Origin: Aliivibrio sp. S3MY1 | Lineage (GTDB): Bacteria; Pseudomonadota; Gammaproteobacteria; Enterobacterales; Vibrionaceae | Length of the DNA: 54,606 nt | Direction: 5' to 3' | NCBI RefSeq assembly: GCF_028765575.1 | Contig: NZ_JARACO010000023.1 | Coordinates: 1-54,606 of the forward strand | Shown: one piece after another, positions 1 through 8,859 of the stretch | How the letters are laid out: each line of letters starts with the position of its first letter | Position numbering within the stretch: position 1 is the first letter of the stretch | The notes under the pieces: model-generated | What the model was told of the DNA's origin: nothing | Databases searched by the model: none | What the model saw: only the letters and a program-made list of their open reading frames with translations | Program-made: the position numbers and the translations under genes

Positions 1-1405
1 TTATCACCAAATTTATGGCCAAATTTATCATTGACTTTTTTAAAACCATCCATATCAATAAAAGCAACCATATTGAAGCAATTCATATAATAACTATTTA
101 AAATAGTTCTATCGAAACAATTAGTTAATGCATCTCGAGGAAAAGTTTCTCTATCATCTTCATCATAAACTATTGTTATTATTAGTATCTTGCCATAATG
201 ATTGATTTTTTGTCTAAATGTATAATACGACTTAATCTTCCCAGCAAAATTAACAGACTCTCTTACTGCTAAAAAATTTGATTTTGATTCTATTAAGTTT
301 TTATCAATTTCAATACAGCCTTTATACTGCTCAAATTTCTCATAAATCTTAGATAAAGGTAATCCAACAAGGTCAACTTGCATAAAATCAATATGCGCTT
401 GATTATTAAATAATGCATTGCCATCTGAGTCACGAATGATAACTAATCTACTGGTACAGTTAAGGTACGATTTAAAAAAACGGGTTTCTGGACTATTAGA
501 ACCTACTGCTATTTTATTATATTTTTTAAGCACATTTAATTTCACATCAGGGATGCTCAAGCTGTCCGATACTTTTGAACCGAGATTATTAAACTCATCA
601 GCCATATGGATATCATTAATGATACTTTCACATATTTCATCATCATCATTTCTAATTAAATCATAAACTAATTTTTCTAAAACCAACTTGTCATCAATTG
701 ATTCTTCAGCTGCATCTTGGTTTCCTGTGATTTTCAAGTCAAAAATTTTCACTGGTTTAGAGAATAAAAAACCTTGATATGTTAACGCTTTACCATATGA
801 CTCAATTAAATCTAATTGTTTATTAGTTTCAACTCTTTCTATAACAATATGAAAATTATGGATGTCAGAAAGTTCATCTAATATGTATTTAAGATGTCTA
901 TAGCTATAAAAGTTATTTCTATATTTTTAACTAAAGAACCATCTATTTTTATCTCGTCAAAATCTAATGCTAAAACATGCTCAATATCAGAGAAACCTTT
1001 CCCAAAGTCATCAAGAGAAAACTTAACTCCTAAAGACTTAATTTTTGCCATCGAATTTTTTACACAATTCAATGACAAATAATTATCGTTTTCTGTTATT
1101 TCGAAAATAATATCAGATTCGTTAACTAAAAGTTTAGAGACTTTTTCAACAAAGAAATCAGATTCTAAACTCTGAATTGACATATTTATCGATACAGGGA
1201 AGCTCATACCCATGTATTCCTGATACGAGCGTCGCTCTAAGAGAACTTTTTTTATAACTGTGTAATCAAATAACGGCTTATTGCTAATGAATGAAATATA
1301 ATCTTCTATATTTGATACACCAGGGATCCTTAGTAAAGCTTCTGCGCCAATAACTTTTCCATGTTGAACCTTTGGCTGATATAAAAACGAACATTTAGAA
1401 ATCAA
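1..1405 (-). pseudogene. EAL - PAS-like - GGDEF c-di-GMP protein, frameshifted and cut by the window edge
   Basis: The first 175 codons encode an EAL phosphodiesterase domain with QPK near the start, EALLR, NMSIQSL, EITEN, DDFGKG and KIDGSLV. That frame stops at 878-880. The rest of the EAL domain continues in the next frame (VIERVET, then QGFLFSKP), so one A appears to be missing at about 915-919, where GAAAT sits in place of an expected GAAAAT. The second frame stays open to position 1: a PAS-like stretch (RLVIIRDSDGNALFNN), then the start of a GGDEF domain (DALTNCFDRTIL, FIDMDGFKKVNDKFGHKFGD). The likely start is a TTG at 1405 preceded by AGGGTG. EAL before GGDEF is the reverse of the commonest order. 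If the shift is real, the product is a truncated EAL domain lacking its last catalytic strand. A sequencing error is the alternative. Intact, it would bind or hydrolyse c-di-GMP; the GGDEF signature itself lies outside the window. Confidence 0.8.
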
Positions 1406-1579
1406 GAAAACACCCTGAAAAAAATATAATTACACAATAATGCTAGCCAAGAATTTAGCGCATCAATACAAGCAAGAATTTACATTAATTGCTTTAAATA
1501 CAAATTATAAATAATTACACTCTGTATAAATCAATAGGTATTAAAGAAATATATATTATTTACTAAGTTAATTATTCCT

Positions 1580-1966
1580 TTAATTACTGTGGGTGCAAAA
1601 AAAACCAATTTTCTTTAAGCTTTTACTTCCTGCAGGTAAAGTAACAAAGCAAGAGTCTCCTAATGAATATATGTTTAATATATAATAATTACTACCATCA
1701 TGAGCATAAATTTGTCCCTGAGATAGTTCATAATTAACAATGAACTCACTTGTATTACTGGTTATGGAAACAGAGCAGTCATCACTCGAATAGGTCGTTA
1801 ATACTTCTGCTGAATCTAAATACTTTATATACCTAGTGTACTTAAAATAATCGTTAATAGTAATAGTGCCACTAAAATCAACCCTATACACATTATGCCA
1901 TATTATTATAATAAGGAAGTTGATCGCAGATATTAATAATAATATTTTCGCTACTTTATTTATCAT
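1580..1966 (-). CDS. Small membrane protein, putative ToxS/TcpH-like partner of the upstream regulator
   Basis: This is a 128-residue protein with one N-terminal membrane segment (about residues 6-24) and a remainder predicted to lie in the periplasm, with cysteines at 64, 106 and 124. Its ATG overlaps the stop codon of the ToxR-like gene as ATGA, so the two are almost certainly translationally coupled. I recognise no family by sequence. Gene order, size and topology match the small partners that stabilise ToxR-type regulators (ToxS for ToxR, TcpH for TcpP), and this is the whole basis for the suggested role. No strong terminator is visible before the next gene on this strand, so transcription could continue into the broken c-di-GMP gene. 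Confidence 0.6.
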   Translation of the reverse strand: MINKVAKILLLISAINFLIIIIWHNVYRVDFSGTITINDYFKYTRYIKYLDSAEVLTTYSSDDCSVSITSNTSEFIVNYELSQGQIYAHDGSNYYILNIYSLGDSCFVTLPAGSKSLKKIGFFCTHSN

Positions 1967-2610
1967 ATTTTACATCGAGCTATTTTTTTATTTATATTAA
2001 ATTCACATTCCTGATTTTTTGTTTTCAAAATGTATTTATTATCTGATATTTTTATAAAATCAAAATCTTTTACTTCGACTATTTCACTTAAAGGAACCAA
2101 TTCATAAAAAACATGTTTATTAACACAATAAATTAGTGATGACATCGAGAAAATAAATACTAAAATTGAAAACAAAAACATTACTAGTTGTTTTTGTTTA
2201 ATATTTACATCAGATTTCAACGTCACACTTTCTAAATTATCTTTAATTAATTCACATTCGACATCTAACGTTTTTTCTTTATATTCAATCGATTGTAAGT
2301 TATTAATCTTGTATCCCGTTCCTTTTACATTTTCAATAACTTCTCTTTCTGAATCTCTAATTGCAACTCTGGTTCGTTTTATTAATTGAGGTATGCTTTC
2401 ATTAGATATCCACTGAGTACCCCAAAGTATATTTTTAATATTCTCATTATTACAAACTAAAGGATATTCCTTAATTAATAAATCAAGTATACCTGACACT
2501 AAAGGTGTAGTTGTACCGTATTCATTTAAATCGTTTCTTGCATCTTCTAGTGAATTATACAGTTTTTTAGTTTTTGGGTTCCAATAGATTTCATTAAGTT
2601 TGAAAAGCAT
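1963..2610 (-). CDS. ToxR/TcpP-like membrane-bound winged-helix transcription regulator
   Basis: The 215-residue protein has an OmpR/ToxR-type DNA-binding domain at about residues 5-103. The ending of that domain is typical: WGTQWISNESIPQLIKRTR, then a GTGYKI wing. A linker follows, then a single membrane segment at about 141-163 and a short periplasmic tail (164-215) with two cysteines, Cys202 and Cys213. This is the ToxR/TcpP/CadC architecture, in which a periplasmic signal acts on a DNA-binding domain that stays in the membrane. The two periplasmic cysteines resemble the pair whose redox state matters in ToxR. The start has AAGG six bases upstream. It is coupled to the small membrane protein downstream. 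Its targets are unknown; the nearby outer-membrane protein gene is one candidate by proximity only. Confidence 0.75.
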   Translation of the reverse strand: MLFKLNEIYWNPKTKKLYNSLEDARNDLNEYGTTTPLVSGILDLLIKEYPLVCNNENIKNILWGTQWISNESIPQLIKRTRVAIRDSEREVIENVKGTGYKINNLQSIEYKEKTLDVECELIKDNLESVTLKSDVNIKQKQLVMFLFSILVFIFSMSSLIYCVNKHVFYELVPLSEIVEVKDFDFIKISDNKYILKTKNQECEFNINKKIARCKI

Positions 2611-2995
2611 AAAAAACCTTACTTAATAAGTACCTCATCAATAATGAGTATAAATAAACCTATTTTCCTTTGATGTCAATATCTTATGCTTAGCTAACTT
2701 AACACAATGGGAATAATAAACACCTAGCTACATAGGAAATACAATATAAGCACACACAGGTAACAACAAAGGTTAAAGTTTACACTGCACTCTTATTAGC
2801 TATCTATTGACGACTAAAGAATAAGCACTTATGCCACATAGCTATTTCACTTAATAATACAAATTTCACACTTAACTATCACAAAAACCAACAAGTGCTG
2901 CTTTAACAATGCCCTCCTATACTTTAAGGAAGGCATCAATAAACGTCATGTTGCTACTACGTATGAGTGCAACATATAAACAGTTAGCTTAACTG
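2611..2995. other. AT-rich intergenic region downstream of the porin-like gene
   Basis: No gene is visible here. It lies between the end of the beta-barrel gene and the start of the ToxR-like gene, both on the minus strand, so it should carry the regulator's promoter. An imperfect hairpin at about 2912-2935 (ATGCCCTCC against GGAAGGCAT) could end the beta-barrel transcript but lacks a clear T run. A shorter repeat TGTTGC/GCAACA lies at about 2949-2974. Confidence 0.4.
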
Positions 2996-3619
2996 CTAAA
3001 ATAAATAACTAGCACCGATATACATCGTTGTCACAGAACCAATATTTGTATAGTCCGATAATTGATAACGGTTTGCTTTATTAGTGAATTCAGCAAGATC
3101 ATCACCAAAGATATGCTCAATACTTGCATTAAGAGCCATATTATCTGTCAAATTATATGAGCCTCCAAATGCGATTTTTGGTAACACTTTTGATTCTTTT
3201 TTATTAAAATCACTCGCATTACTTGAAAGCTCCTGAACAGTATAAGCTGCTCCCGCCTTTCCAAATATACTCCACTTTTTATTAAAGTTATATTTAGTCA
3301 CACCTAAAACTGCGACATTATATCCATCATAGTCAAATCTTAGGTTTTCAATTTTTGTTTCATTCGTTGCATATGATGAGTAACTAACTTCTGCGCCATA
3401 CTGAAATTTATTATTCATTTCAGTATTAAATAAAACCCCCGAGTTAAGACCCCAAGCAAACTTCCCAGACTCTTGCGAATAGTTAAACCCATCGATATCA
3501 GCATTAGGAGCCTCTATGCCCCCTATACCTACATTAACACCTACATAAGGCGTCATATTTGCTAAAGATGAAGCTGAAAATAAACCAAAAATTAAAGCAG
3601 CAAGGTGTATTTTATTCAT
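2996..3619 (-). CDS. Outer-membrane beta-barrel protein (OmpA/opacity-like)
   Basis: The product is about 207 residues. The start is placed at the ATG at 3619 because a signal peptide (MNKIHLAALIFGLFSASSLA) begins there; an upstream in-frame start would put 18 unneeded residues before it. The mature protein opens with MTPYVGVNVGIGG, alternates polar and hydrophobic residues throughout, and ends YIGASYLF with a C-terminal phenylalanine, the usual signal for outer-membrane assembly. This fits an eight-stranded barrel of the opacity/OmpA-barrel type. No enzymatic motif is present. A role as a small porin, adhesin or surface protein cannot be told from sequence. It lies on the same strand upstream of the ToxR-like gene, and ToxR-family proteins often control outer-membrane proteins, so regulation by the neighbour is possible but unproven. 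Confidence 0.75.
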   Translation of the reverse strand: MNKIHLAALIFGLFSASSLANMTPYVGVNVGIGGIEAPNADIDGFNYSQESGKFAWGLNSGVLFNTEMNNKFQYGAEVSYSSYATNETKIENLRFDYDGYNVAVLGVTKYNFNKKWSIFGKAGAAYTVQELSSNASDFNKKESKVLPKIAFGGSYNLTDNMALNASIEHIFGDDLAEFTNKANRYQLSDYTNIGSVTTMYIGASYLF

Positions 3620-4225
3620 AATAAATACCAAATAAGTCATAAAAATAATAGTTTCGTACTTAACTTCAATCATTTATCTATAGAAACTAAGTAATTAAAA
3701 AATAAAACCCTCCCATAAGTTATAGGTATGATTGGTGAGGATTAGATTTCGGTAGAAATATACATCAATCAAAAAACCAAGCAAATTATAATAAACGCTT
3801 ACTTACGACATAATTCCGCATAATTAACAAAAAATGCAAAATACCAATAAAAACAATAAGTTATACCAAAAAGCAACAGTAAATAAAATATATATTTTTA
3901 AATAAATCTACATAAACATCATTTATTACAGCGGAAACACTTAAATTATAATTAATTAAAGTCTTATTATTTGATTAATAACTATTTAAATCGATGATTT
4001 ATGATTTTATCGAGCCACTTACGGCCATCATCACTTGGAAAGTGATAATGATATTTATGTAACACCCGATTTTCACTCATTTTTTAAGAAAAAAAACACT
4101 TTAAACATAGTTTTATGAAGTTTTTATGACAGTGAATTTTTATAGTGACTTTATCAACCACTTAACTTATTCTCATGTTTCTTATTCAACAAGTTAACTA
4201 CTTGAATTTCGTCTGGAGAATGGCG
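3620..4225. other. Long AT-rich intergenic region between divergent genes
   Basis: About 600 bases without a convincing gene separate the beta-barrel gene (leftward) from the DedA gene (rightward), so both promoters should lie here. The sequence is very AT-rich, with many possible -10 elements, and I cannot choose among them. The only clear structure is an imperfect inverted repeat at about 4028-4052 around TCACTT/AAGTGA. Confidence 0.4.
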
Positions 4226-4891
4226 ATGTTTGACTCATTTGTTTCGATTTTAACGGCTCTTTGGCAACAAGATTTCACCGTACTACAAAATCCAGCAAGT
4301 ATGACGATGATTTACTTTTGTTTGATTTTATTTATTTGGTTAGAAAGTGCTTTCATTCCTGCCGCTCCTCTTCCTTGTGACAGTGTCGTTATCCTTGCGG
4401 GTTCACTGGCCGCTGCAAATGTGATTAGCTATCCTGTTATTGTCGCAGGTCTAATTATGGCGGCTGCGATTGGTAGTCAACTTGCCTTTATTCAAGGTCG
4501 TTGGTTGCATAAATTTCCAATGATCCAAAAATGGATCAATGCGGTTCCTGCTCATCGCTTACAAACGGTAGATTCCTTACTGGCTAAGCATGGTCTAATT
4601 GCATTGTTCGTCGCTCGCTTTATTCCAGTTGTCCGTCCTCTTCTTCCTTTAATGATGGGGTTAAGAATGCAAAAAGCATCACGCTTCCATTATTTCGCCT
4701 GGATGAGTGCGATTATTTGGATTCTTTTATTAACTGGCTTTGGTTATTCACTTTCATTCTTACCTGAAAAATTAGCTAAATACATCACAATGGCACTTAT
4801 GGCTGCACCTGTGATCACATTAACGATTGCTATTGGCAGCTTTATTAGTGGCTACTGTGTAAAAAGATATCGTAGAAAGCATATTATTTAA
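4226..4891 (+). CDS. DedA family inner-membrane protein
   Basis: This is a 222-residue polytopic membrane protein of the DedA/SNARE-associated family. Family motifs are visible: an acidic residue before a proline-rich turn (ESAFIPAAPLPCDSVVILAG) and the arginine-containing FVARFIPVVRPLLPLMMG. DedA proteins are linked to phospholipid recycling (undecaprenyl phosphate or phosphatidylethanolamine translocation), membrane potential and drug or peptide resistance. The exact substrate here is not known. The start at 4226 is preferred over upstream in-frame starts because GGAGA lies at 4215-4219 with suitable spacing, and the upstream starts only add a short non-conserved extension. It is monocistronic and ends at a bidirectional terminator shared with gnd. 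Confidence 0.85.
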   Translation: MFDSFVSILTALWQQDFTVLQNPASMTMIYFCLILFIWLESAFIPAAPLPCDSVVILAGSLAAANVISYPVIVAGLIMAAAIGSQLAFIQGRWLHKFPMIQKWINAVPAHRLQTVDSLLAKHGLIALFVARFIPVVRPLLPLMMGLRMQKASRFHYFAWMSAIIWILLLTGFGYSLSFLPEKLAKYITMALMAAPVITLTIAIGSFISGYCVKRYRRKHII

Positions 4892-4931
4892 AATCAAGCA
4901 ATCTTAATAATAGCTATTTTATTCAAATAAA

Positions 4932-4968
4932 AAAAAGCCCTTAACTCACTATAAGTTAAGGGCTTTTT
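4932..4968. terminator. Bidirectional intrinsic terminator (DedA gene / gnd)
   Basis: Stem GCCCTTAACT/AGTTAAGGGC (4937-4946 and 4954-4963) with a seven-base loop, flanked by an A run on the left and a T run on the right, so it can stop transcription from both convergent genes. Confidence 0.9.
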
Positions 4969-4988
4969 ATTAACTATCTACTTTTCGA

Positions 4989-6437
4989 TTATACGTCGTA
5001 AGTTGTTGATGCCGTATTACCGCCTGTACCAGTCCAGTTTGTGTGGAAGAATTCACCACGTGGACGGTCAGTACGCTCATAAGTGTGAGCACCAAAGTAA
5101 TCACGTTGAGCTTGCAGAAGGTTCGCAGGAAGACGCGCTGTTGTGTAGCCATCTAGGAACGTAAGTGCAGAAGTCATACATGGCATTGGGATACCTGATT
5201 CCATAGACTTAGCTGCAACTTTACGCCAAGCGCTCATGCAGTTGTCTAGGATACCTTTGAAGTATGCATCTGAACCTAAGAAAGCGATCTCCGGGTTTGC
5301 TTCATAAGCATCACGAATGTTACCTAGGAATGCAGAACGAATGATACAACCACCACGCCACATTAGTGCTACGTTACCGTAGTTAAGATCCCAACCATTT
5401 TCCTTTGATGCTTCACGCATTAGCATGAAACCTTGAGCGTAAGAGATGATCTTAGATGCTAGTAGTGCTTGACGGACTGCATCAACCCACTCTTGCTTAT
5501 CGCCTTCAATTGGAGCGATGGTCTTACCGAATAATACTTCAGCTTCAACACGTTGATCTTTAAGTGCAGATAGGCAACGAGAGAATACAGATTCAGTGAT
5601 TAGCGTTAGTGGGATCCCCATGTCTAGCGCGTTGATACCAGTCCACTTACCAGTACCTTTTTGGCCTGCTGTGTCTAAGATCTTCTCAACTAATGCTTCA
5701 CCATCTTCATCTTTGTAACCAAGGATGTCAGCGGTGATTTCTACTAGGTAGCTGTCTAGCTCAGTTTTATTCCAATCTGCAAATACAGCCTGCATTTCGT
5801 CAGAATTCATACCAAGACCATCTTTCATGAATTGGTATGCTTCAGTAATAAGCTGCATGTCACCGTATTCGATGCCATTGTGAACCATCTTAACGAAGTG
5901 ACCAGCACCGTCGTTACCAACCCAATCACAACAAGGCTCACCTGCATCTGTTTTTGCTGAGATACCTTGGAAAATAGGCTTAACCGCTTCCCAAGCTTCT
6001 GGAGAACCACCTGGCATGATAGAAGGACCGAAACGAGCACCTTCTTCACCACCAGAAACACCCGTACCGATAAAGTGAATGCCTTTCTCACGAAGAGCAG
6101 CAACACGACGGTTAGTATCAGGGAAGTTAGTGTTACCACCATCAATGATGATGTCCCCTTTGTCTAGAAGTGGTACAAGTTTGTCGATGAACGTATCAAC
6201 AACATCACCAGCACGTACCATTAGCATTACTTTACGTGGCGCTTCTAGTTTCTCAACTAACTCTTCTAAAGAATAAGCACCAACAATATTAGTTCCTTTC
6301 GCAGGACCTTCTAGAAACTCGTCTACTTTTGCAGCAGTACGGTTATGAGCGACAACTTTGAAGCCGTGGTCGTTCATGTTTAGGATAAGGTTCTGACCCA
6401 TTACTGCTAGGCCGATTACACCGATATCACCTTTCAT
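4989..6437 (-). CDS. gnd: 6-phosphogluconate dehydrogenase, decarboxylating
   Basis: This 482-residue cytoplasmic enzyme converts 6-phosphogluconate and NADP+ to ribulose 5-phosphate, CO2 and NADPH, the third oxidative step of the pentose phosphate pathway. The nucleotide-binding loop GLAVMGQN is at residues 9-16. The substrate-site block GGNTNFPDT and TGVSGGEEGA follow, and the catalytic segment GHFVKMVHNGIEYGDMQ is near residue 180. The C-terminal tail YFGAHTYERTDRPRGEFFHT is typical of the long bacterial form. It is the last gene of zwf-pgl-gnd: 28 bases separate it from pgl, and GGAGAG lies just before its start. A strong terminator follows. Confidence 0.97.
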   Translation of the reverse strand: MKGDIGVIGLAVMGQNLILNMNDHGFKVVAHNRTAAKVDEFLEGPAKGTNIVGAYSLEELVEKLEAPRKVMLMVRAGDVVDTFIDKLVPLLDKGDIIIDGGNTNFPDTNRRVAALREKGIHFIGTGVSGGEEGARFGPSIMPGGSPEAWEAVKPIFQGISAKTDAGEPCCDWVGNDGAGHFVKMVHNGIEYGDMQLITEAYQFMKDGLGMNSDEMQAVFADWNKTELDSYLVEITADILGYKDEDGEALVEKILDTAGQKGTGKWTGINALDMGIPLTLITESVFSRCLSALKDQRVEAEVLFGKTIAPIEGDKQEWVDAVRQALLASKIISYAQGFMLMREASKENGWDLNYGNVALMWRGGCIIRSAFLGNIRDAYEANPEIAFLGSDAYFKGILDNCMSAWRKVAAKSMESGIPMPCMTSALTFLDGYTTARLPANLLQAQRDYFGAHTYERTDRPRGEFFHTNWTGTGGNTASTTYDV

Positions 6438-6465
6438 TATTTTCTCTCCTTGCGGCTATTCGCGA

Positions 6466-7182
6466 TTATGCGATAGCGCTTGCTGCATTTGAATCGAGGA
6501 ACCACTCTGTTTCACCAGTTTTAGACTGGATTTTTGCTGCCGGATAAGGCAACTCTGAAGCAGGTGTCGTATGAATTTCTTTAACGATCTCAACTTTTCC
6601 TGAACCTAGCACTAGATAGCTGATTCGTTTTGCTGCTTCTAAAACTTTCGCCGTTTTAGAAACACGGATTTGACCAGACTCAGGGTGAGATGCTAATACA
6701 GATAAGTTCTCATCTTGGTAGTCTGTTGCGCCTGGAAATAGTGAAGCTGTGTGACCATCTGCGCCAACACCAAGCAGGATCCAATCGAATACTGGTGTGC
6801 CGTTTTCAGTCGGGATGACATCTGCCATCTCTTTTGCAAAACGCTCTGCTTCTGCTTTTGGTTCATCTTCACCACGAATGCGGTGGATGTTTTCAGCAGG
6901 AAGATTTACTTGAGTAAACAAGAGTGCATTCGCTTCACCAAAATTGCTTTCAGCGTCATCTGGTGCAACACAACGTTCGTCACCCCACCAGAAGTGAAGA
7001 TTATTCCATTGAATTCCTTCAGCATATGGTGCTTGAGCTAATAGCTGAAACAGCATTTTTGGGGTACTGCCACCAGACAGTGAGATATGGACAGGTTGGC
7101 CCTGCTCACTGTACGATTTCATTTCATTTGCTAAGCTTTCAACAACCAATTCTGGTGTTGCAAAAATTTTGTGATTGATCAT
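6466..7182 (-). CDS. pgl: 6-phosphogluconolactonase
   Basis: This 238-residue enzyme of the DevB/glucosamine-6-phosphate isomerase-like family hydrolyses 6-phosphogluconolactone to 6-phosphogluconate, the second step of the oxidative pentose phosphate pathway. Diagnostic motifs are [12 protein letters not shown] near residue 35, [16 protein letters not shown], and the active-site region [15 protein letters not shown]. It is the SOL/DevB type, not the YbhE seven-bladed type of E. coli. The start codon overlaps the end of zwf by four bases, so the two are translationally coupled, which fits two enzymes that act in sequence. Confidence 0.95.
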   Translation of the reverse strand: MINHKIFATPELVVESLANEMKSYSEQGQPVHISLSGGSTPKMLFQLLAQAPYAEGIQWNNLHFWWGDERCVAPDDAESNFGEANALLFTQVNLPAENIHRIRGEDEPKAEAERFAKEMADVIPTENGTPVFDWILLGVGADGHTASLFPGATDYQDENLSVLASHPESGQIRVSKTAKVLEAAKRISYLVLGSGKVEIVKEIHTTPASELPYPAAKIQSKTGETEWFLDSNAASAIA

Positions 7183-8681
7183 AATTCGCAGTAATCCGTA
7201 TCTGTTAAATTCTTACATGGGAAACGCCATGCACGATCATCTCTTTGTAGAAGCTCATCCGCTTCTTGTGGTCCCCAAGTACCACACGCATAGCCAAACA
7301 ACGATTGAGGGTCTTGTTTGAAGTCTAAAATAGGCTGCACATATTTCCAACAGGCTTCCACTGCATCAGTACGAGCAAATAACGTTGCATCGCCATTTAA
7401 GGCATCGAGCAATAGACGTTCATACGCAGTGAGCATTTGAGTTTCTTGCAAATCAGCGTATGAGAAATTCATCTTAACTTCTTTCGCTTTAAAACCAGCG
7501 CCAGGCTCTTTTAAGCCAAAACTCATTTGAATGCCTTCATCCGGTTGAATACGGATAATCAATTTATTTTCAGGGGCATTCTGACCAAAAACTGGGTGTG
7601 GGGTTTGTTTAAAGTGAATAACAATCTCTGTTACTCGAGTCGGTAAACGCTTACCAGTACGAACATAGAAAGGAACACCATTCCAACGCCAGTTATTGAT
7701 ATAAGCTTTTAAACCAATGTAAGTTTCTGTTCGAGAATCATCAGCAACACCATGTTCTTCACGGTAACCAGCTAACTGCTGGCCACGTACATCAGATGCC
7801 GTATATTGCCCTAAAACAAGGTTTTTACGCAAATCTTCTTCTTCAAGCGGTTTAAGACATTGAAGAACTTTAACCACTTCATCACGAATTGAATCGGCAT
7901 TAATTTGAGCCGGTGGTTCCATGCCTACCATTGCCAATACTTGTAGCAAATGATTCTGGAACATATCACGGACGGCACCAGATCCATCGTAGTAGCCACC
8001 ACGCTCTTCAACACCAAGGAATTCTGCACCAGTGATTTCAACGTAATCAATAAAATTACGGTTCCATAACGGTTCAAACATCGCATTTGAAAAACGAAGA
8101 ACAAGTAGGTTCTGAACGGTTTCTTTACCTAGGTAATGGTCAATGCGGTAAATTTGGTGTTCTTGAAAATGGTTATGAATTTCTTTATCAAGGCTTTGTG
8201 CTGATTCAAGATCATATCCGAATGGTTTTTCAATAATCAGACGTTTCCAACCATTAGATTCATCGTTAAGGCCATGAGTCGCTAGACAAGTTGGAATAAC
8301 ACCGTAAAGGCTTGGCGGAGTTGCGAGATAGAAAAGTGTATTCTGTTGCTCAAGTTGGTATTTTTCAGCTAACTGATCTAACTTAACAACCAGTTTACTG
8401 TAATCATCAACGTCTGACGTATTTACCGCTTGATAGTGTAAATGTTCACAAAATGCAATAAGCGTTTCTGGATCTGTTTTTTCCATCTCTTGCAGTGATT
8501 TTTTCATCTTTTCACGATACGACTCATCGTCATATTGAGAGCGGCTGACACCTAAGATTGAAAACGATTCTGAAAGTTGATTACTCGCGTACAGATGATA
8601 CAAAGCAGGAATAAGCTTGCGGAAAGTAAGATCTCCTGAAGCTCCAAAAATTACGATGGTATTGTTGTCCGAAATTGTCAT
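7179..8681 (-). CDS. zwf: Glucose-6-phosphate 1-dehydrogenase
   Basis: A 500-residue enzyme that oxidises glucose 6-phosphate to 6-phosphogluconolactone with reduction of NADP+; it commits carbon to the pentose phosphate pathway and is a main source of NADPH. The dinucleotide-binding loop [12 protein letters not shown] is at about residues 12-23, IEKPFGYDL follows near 150, and the active-site signature RIDHYLGKE near 178 contains the catalytic His-Tyr-Lys region. Length is normal for the family. It is the first gene of zwf-pgl-gnd. The promoter should lie in the short AT-rich gap upstream, next to the lolE terminator; I could not assign a specific regulator site. Confidence 0.97.
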   Translation of the reverse strand: MTISDNNTIVIFGASGDLTFRKLIPALYHLYASNQLSESFSILGVSRSQYDDESYREKMKKSLQEMEKTDPETLIAFCEHLHYQAVNTSDVDDYSKLVVKLDQLAEKYQLEQQNTLFYLATPPSLYGVIPTCLATHGLNDESNGWKRLIIEKPFGYDLESAQSLDKEIHNHFQEHQIYRIDHYLGKETVQNLLVLRFSNAMFEPLWNRNFIDYVEITGAEFLGVEERGGYYDGSGAVRDMFQNHLLQVLAMVGMEPPAQINADSIRDEVVKVLQCLKPLEEEDLRKNLVLGQYTASDVRGQQLAGYREEHGVADDSRTETYIGLKAYINNWRWNGVPFYVRTGKRLPTRVTEIVIHFKQTPHPVFGQNAPENKLIIRIQPDEGIQMSFGLKEPGAGFKAKEVKMNFSYADLQETQMLTAYERLLLDALNGDATLFARTDAVEACWKYVQPILDFKQDPQSLFGYACGTWGPQEADELLQRDDRAWRFPCKNLTDTDYCEL

Positions 8682-8815
8682 TATTTCTCTATCCGATACA
8701 CAGTAAAGTATGCGCGTATAATAGAGAAAATCTTTTCAAATTTCTAATCAATTTTAATTATTATATCAATAGGTAAAACCGAACAATAAAGTAACCACAT
8801 AAAATAAAAGAACAT

Positions 8816-8843
8816 AAAAGCCCCAGATAACTTAGGGGCTTTA
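8816..8843 (-). terminator. Intrinsic terminator of the lol operon
   Basis: Stem AAAGCCCC (8817-8824) / GGGGCTTT (8835-8842). Read on the minus strand it follows lolE by about 17 bases and ends in a short T run. Confidence 0.8.
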
Positions 8844-8859
8844 TCATCAATGCCATGTA

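Noticed and set aside
2981-2996. Short palindrome CAGTTAGCTTAACTG at the end of the beta-barrel gene
   Set aside because: Too short and without a T run to be called a terminator or operator.
4038-4060. Possible Fur box near GATAATGATATTTATG upstream of the DedA gene
   Set aside because: Only the first half matches the Fur consensus well, and the region is AT-rich enough for this by chance.
5825-6167. Overlapping frames inside gnd on both strands
   Set aside because: gnd is intact and highly conserved across this stretch; the frames are compositional shadows.
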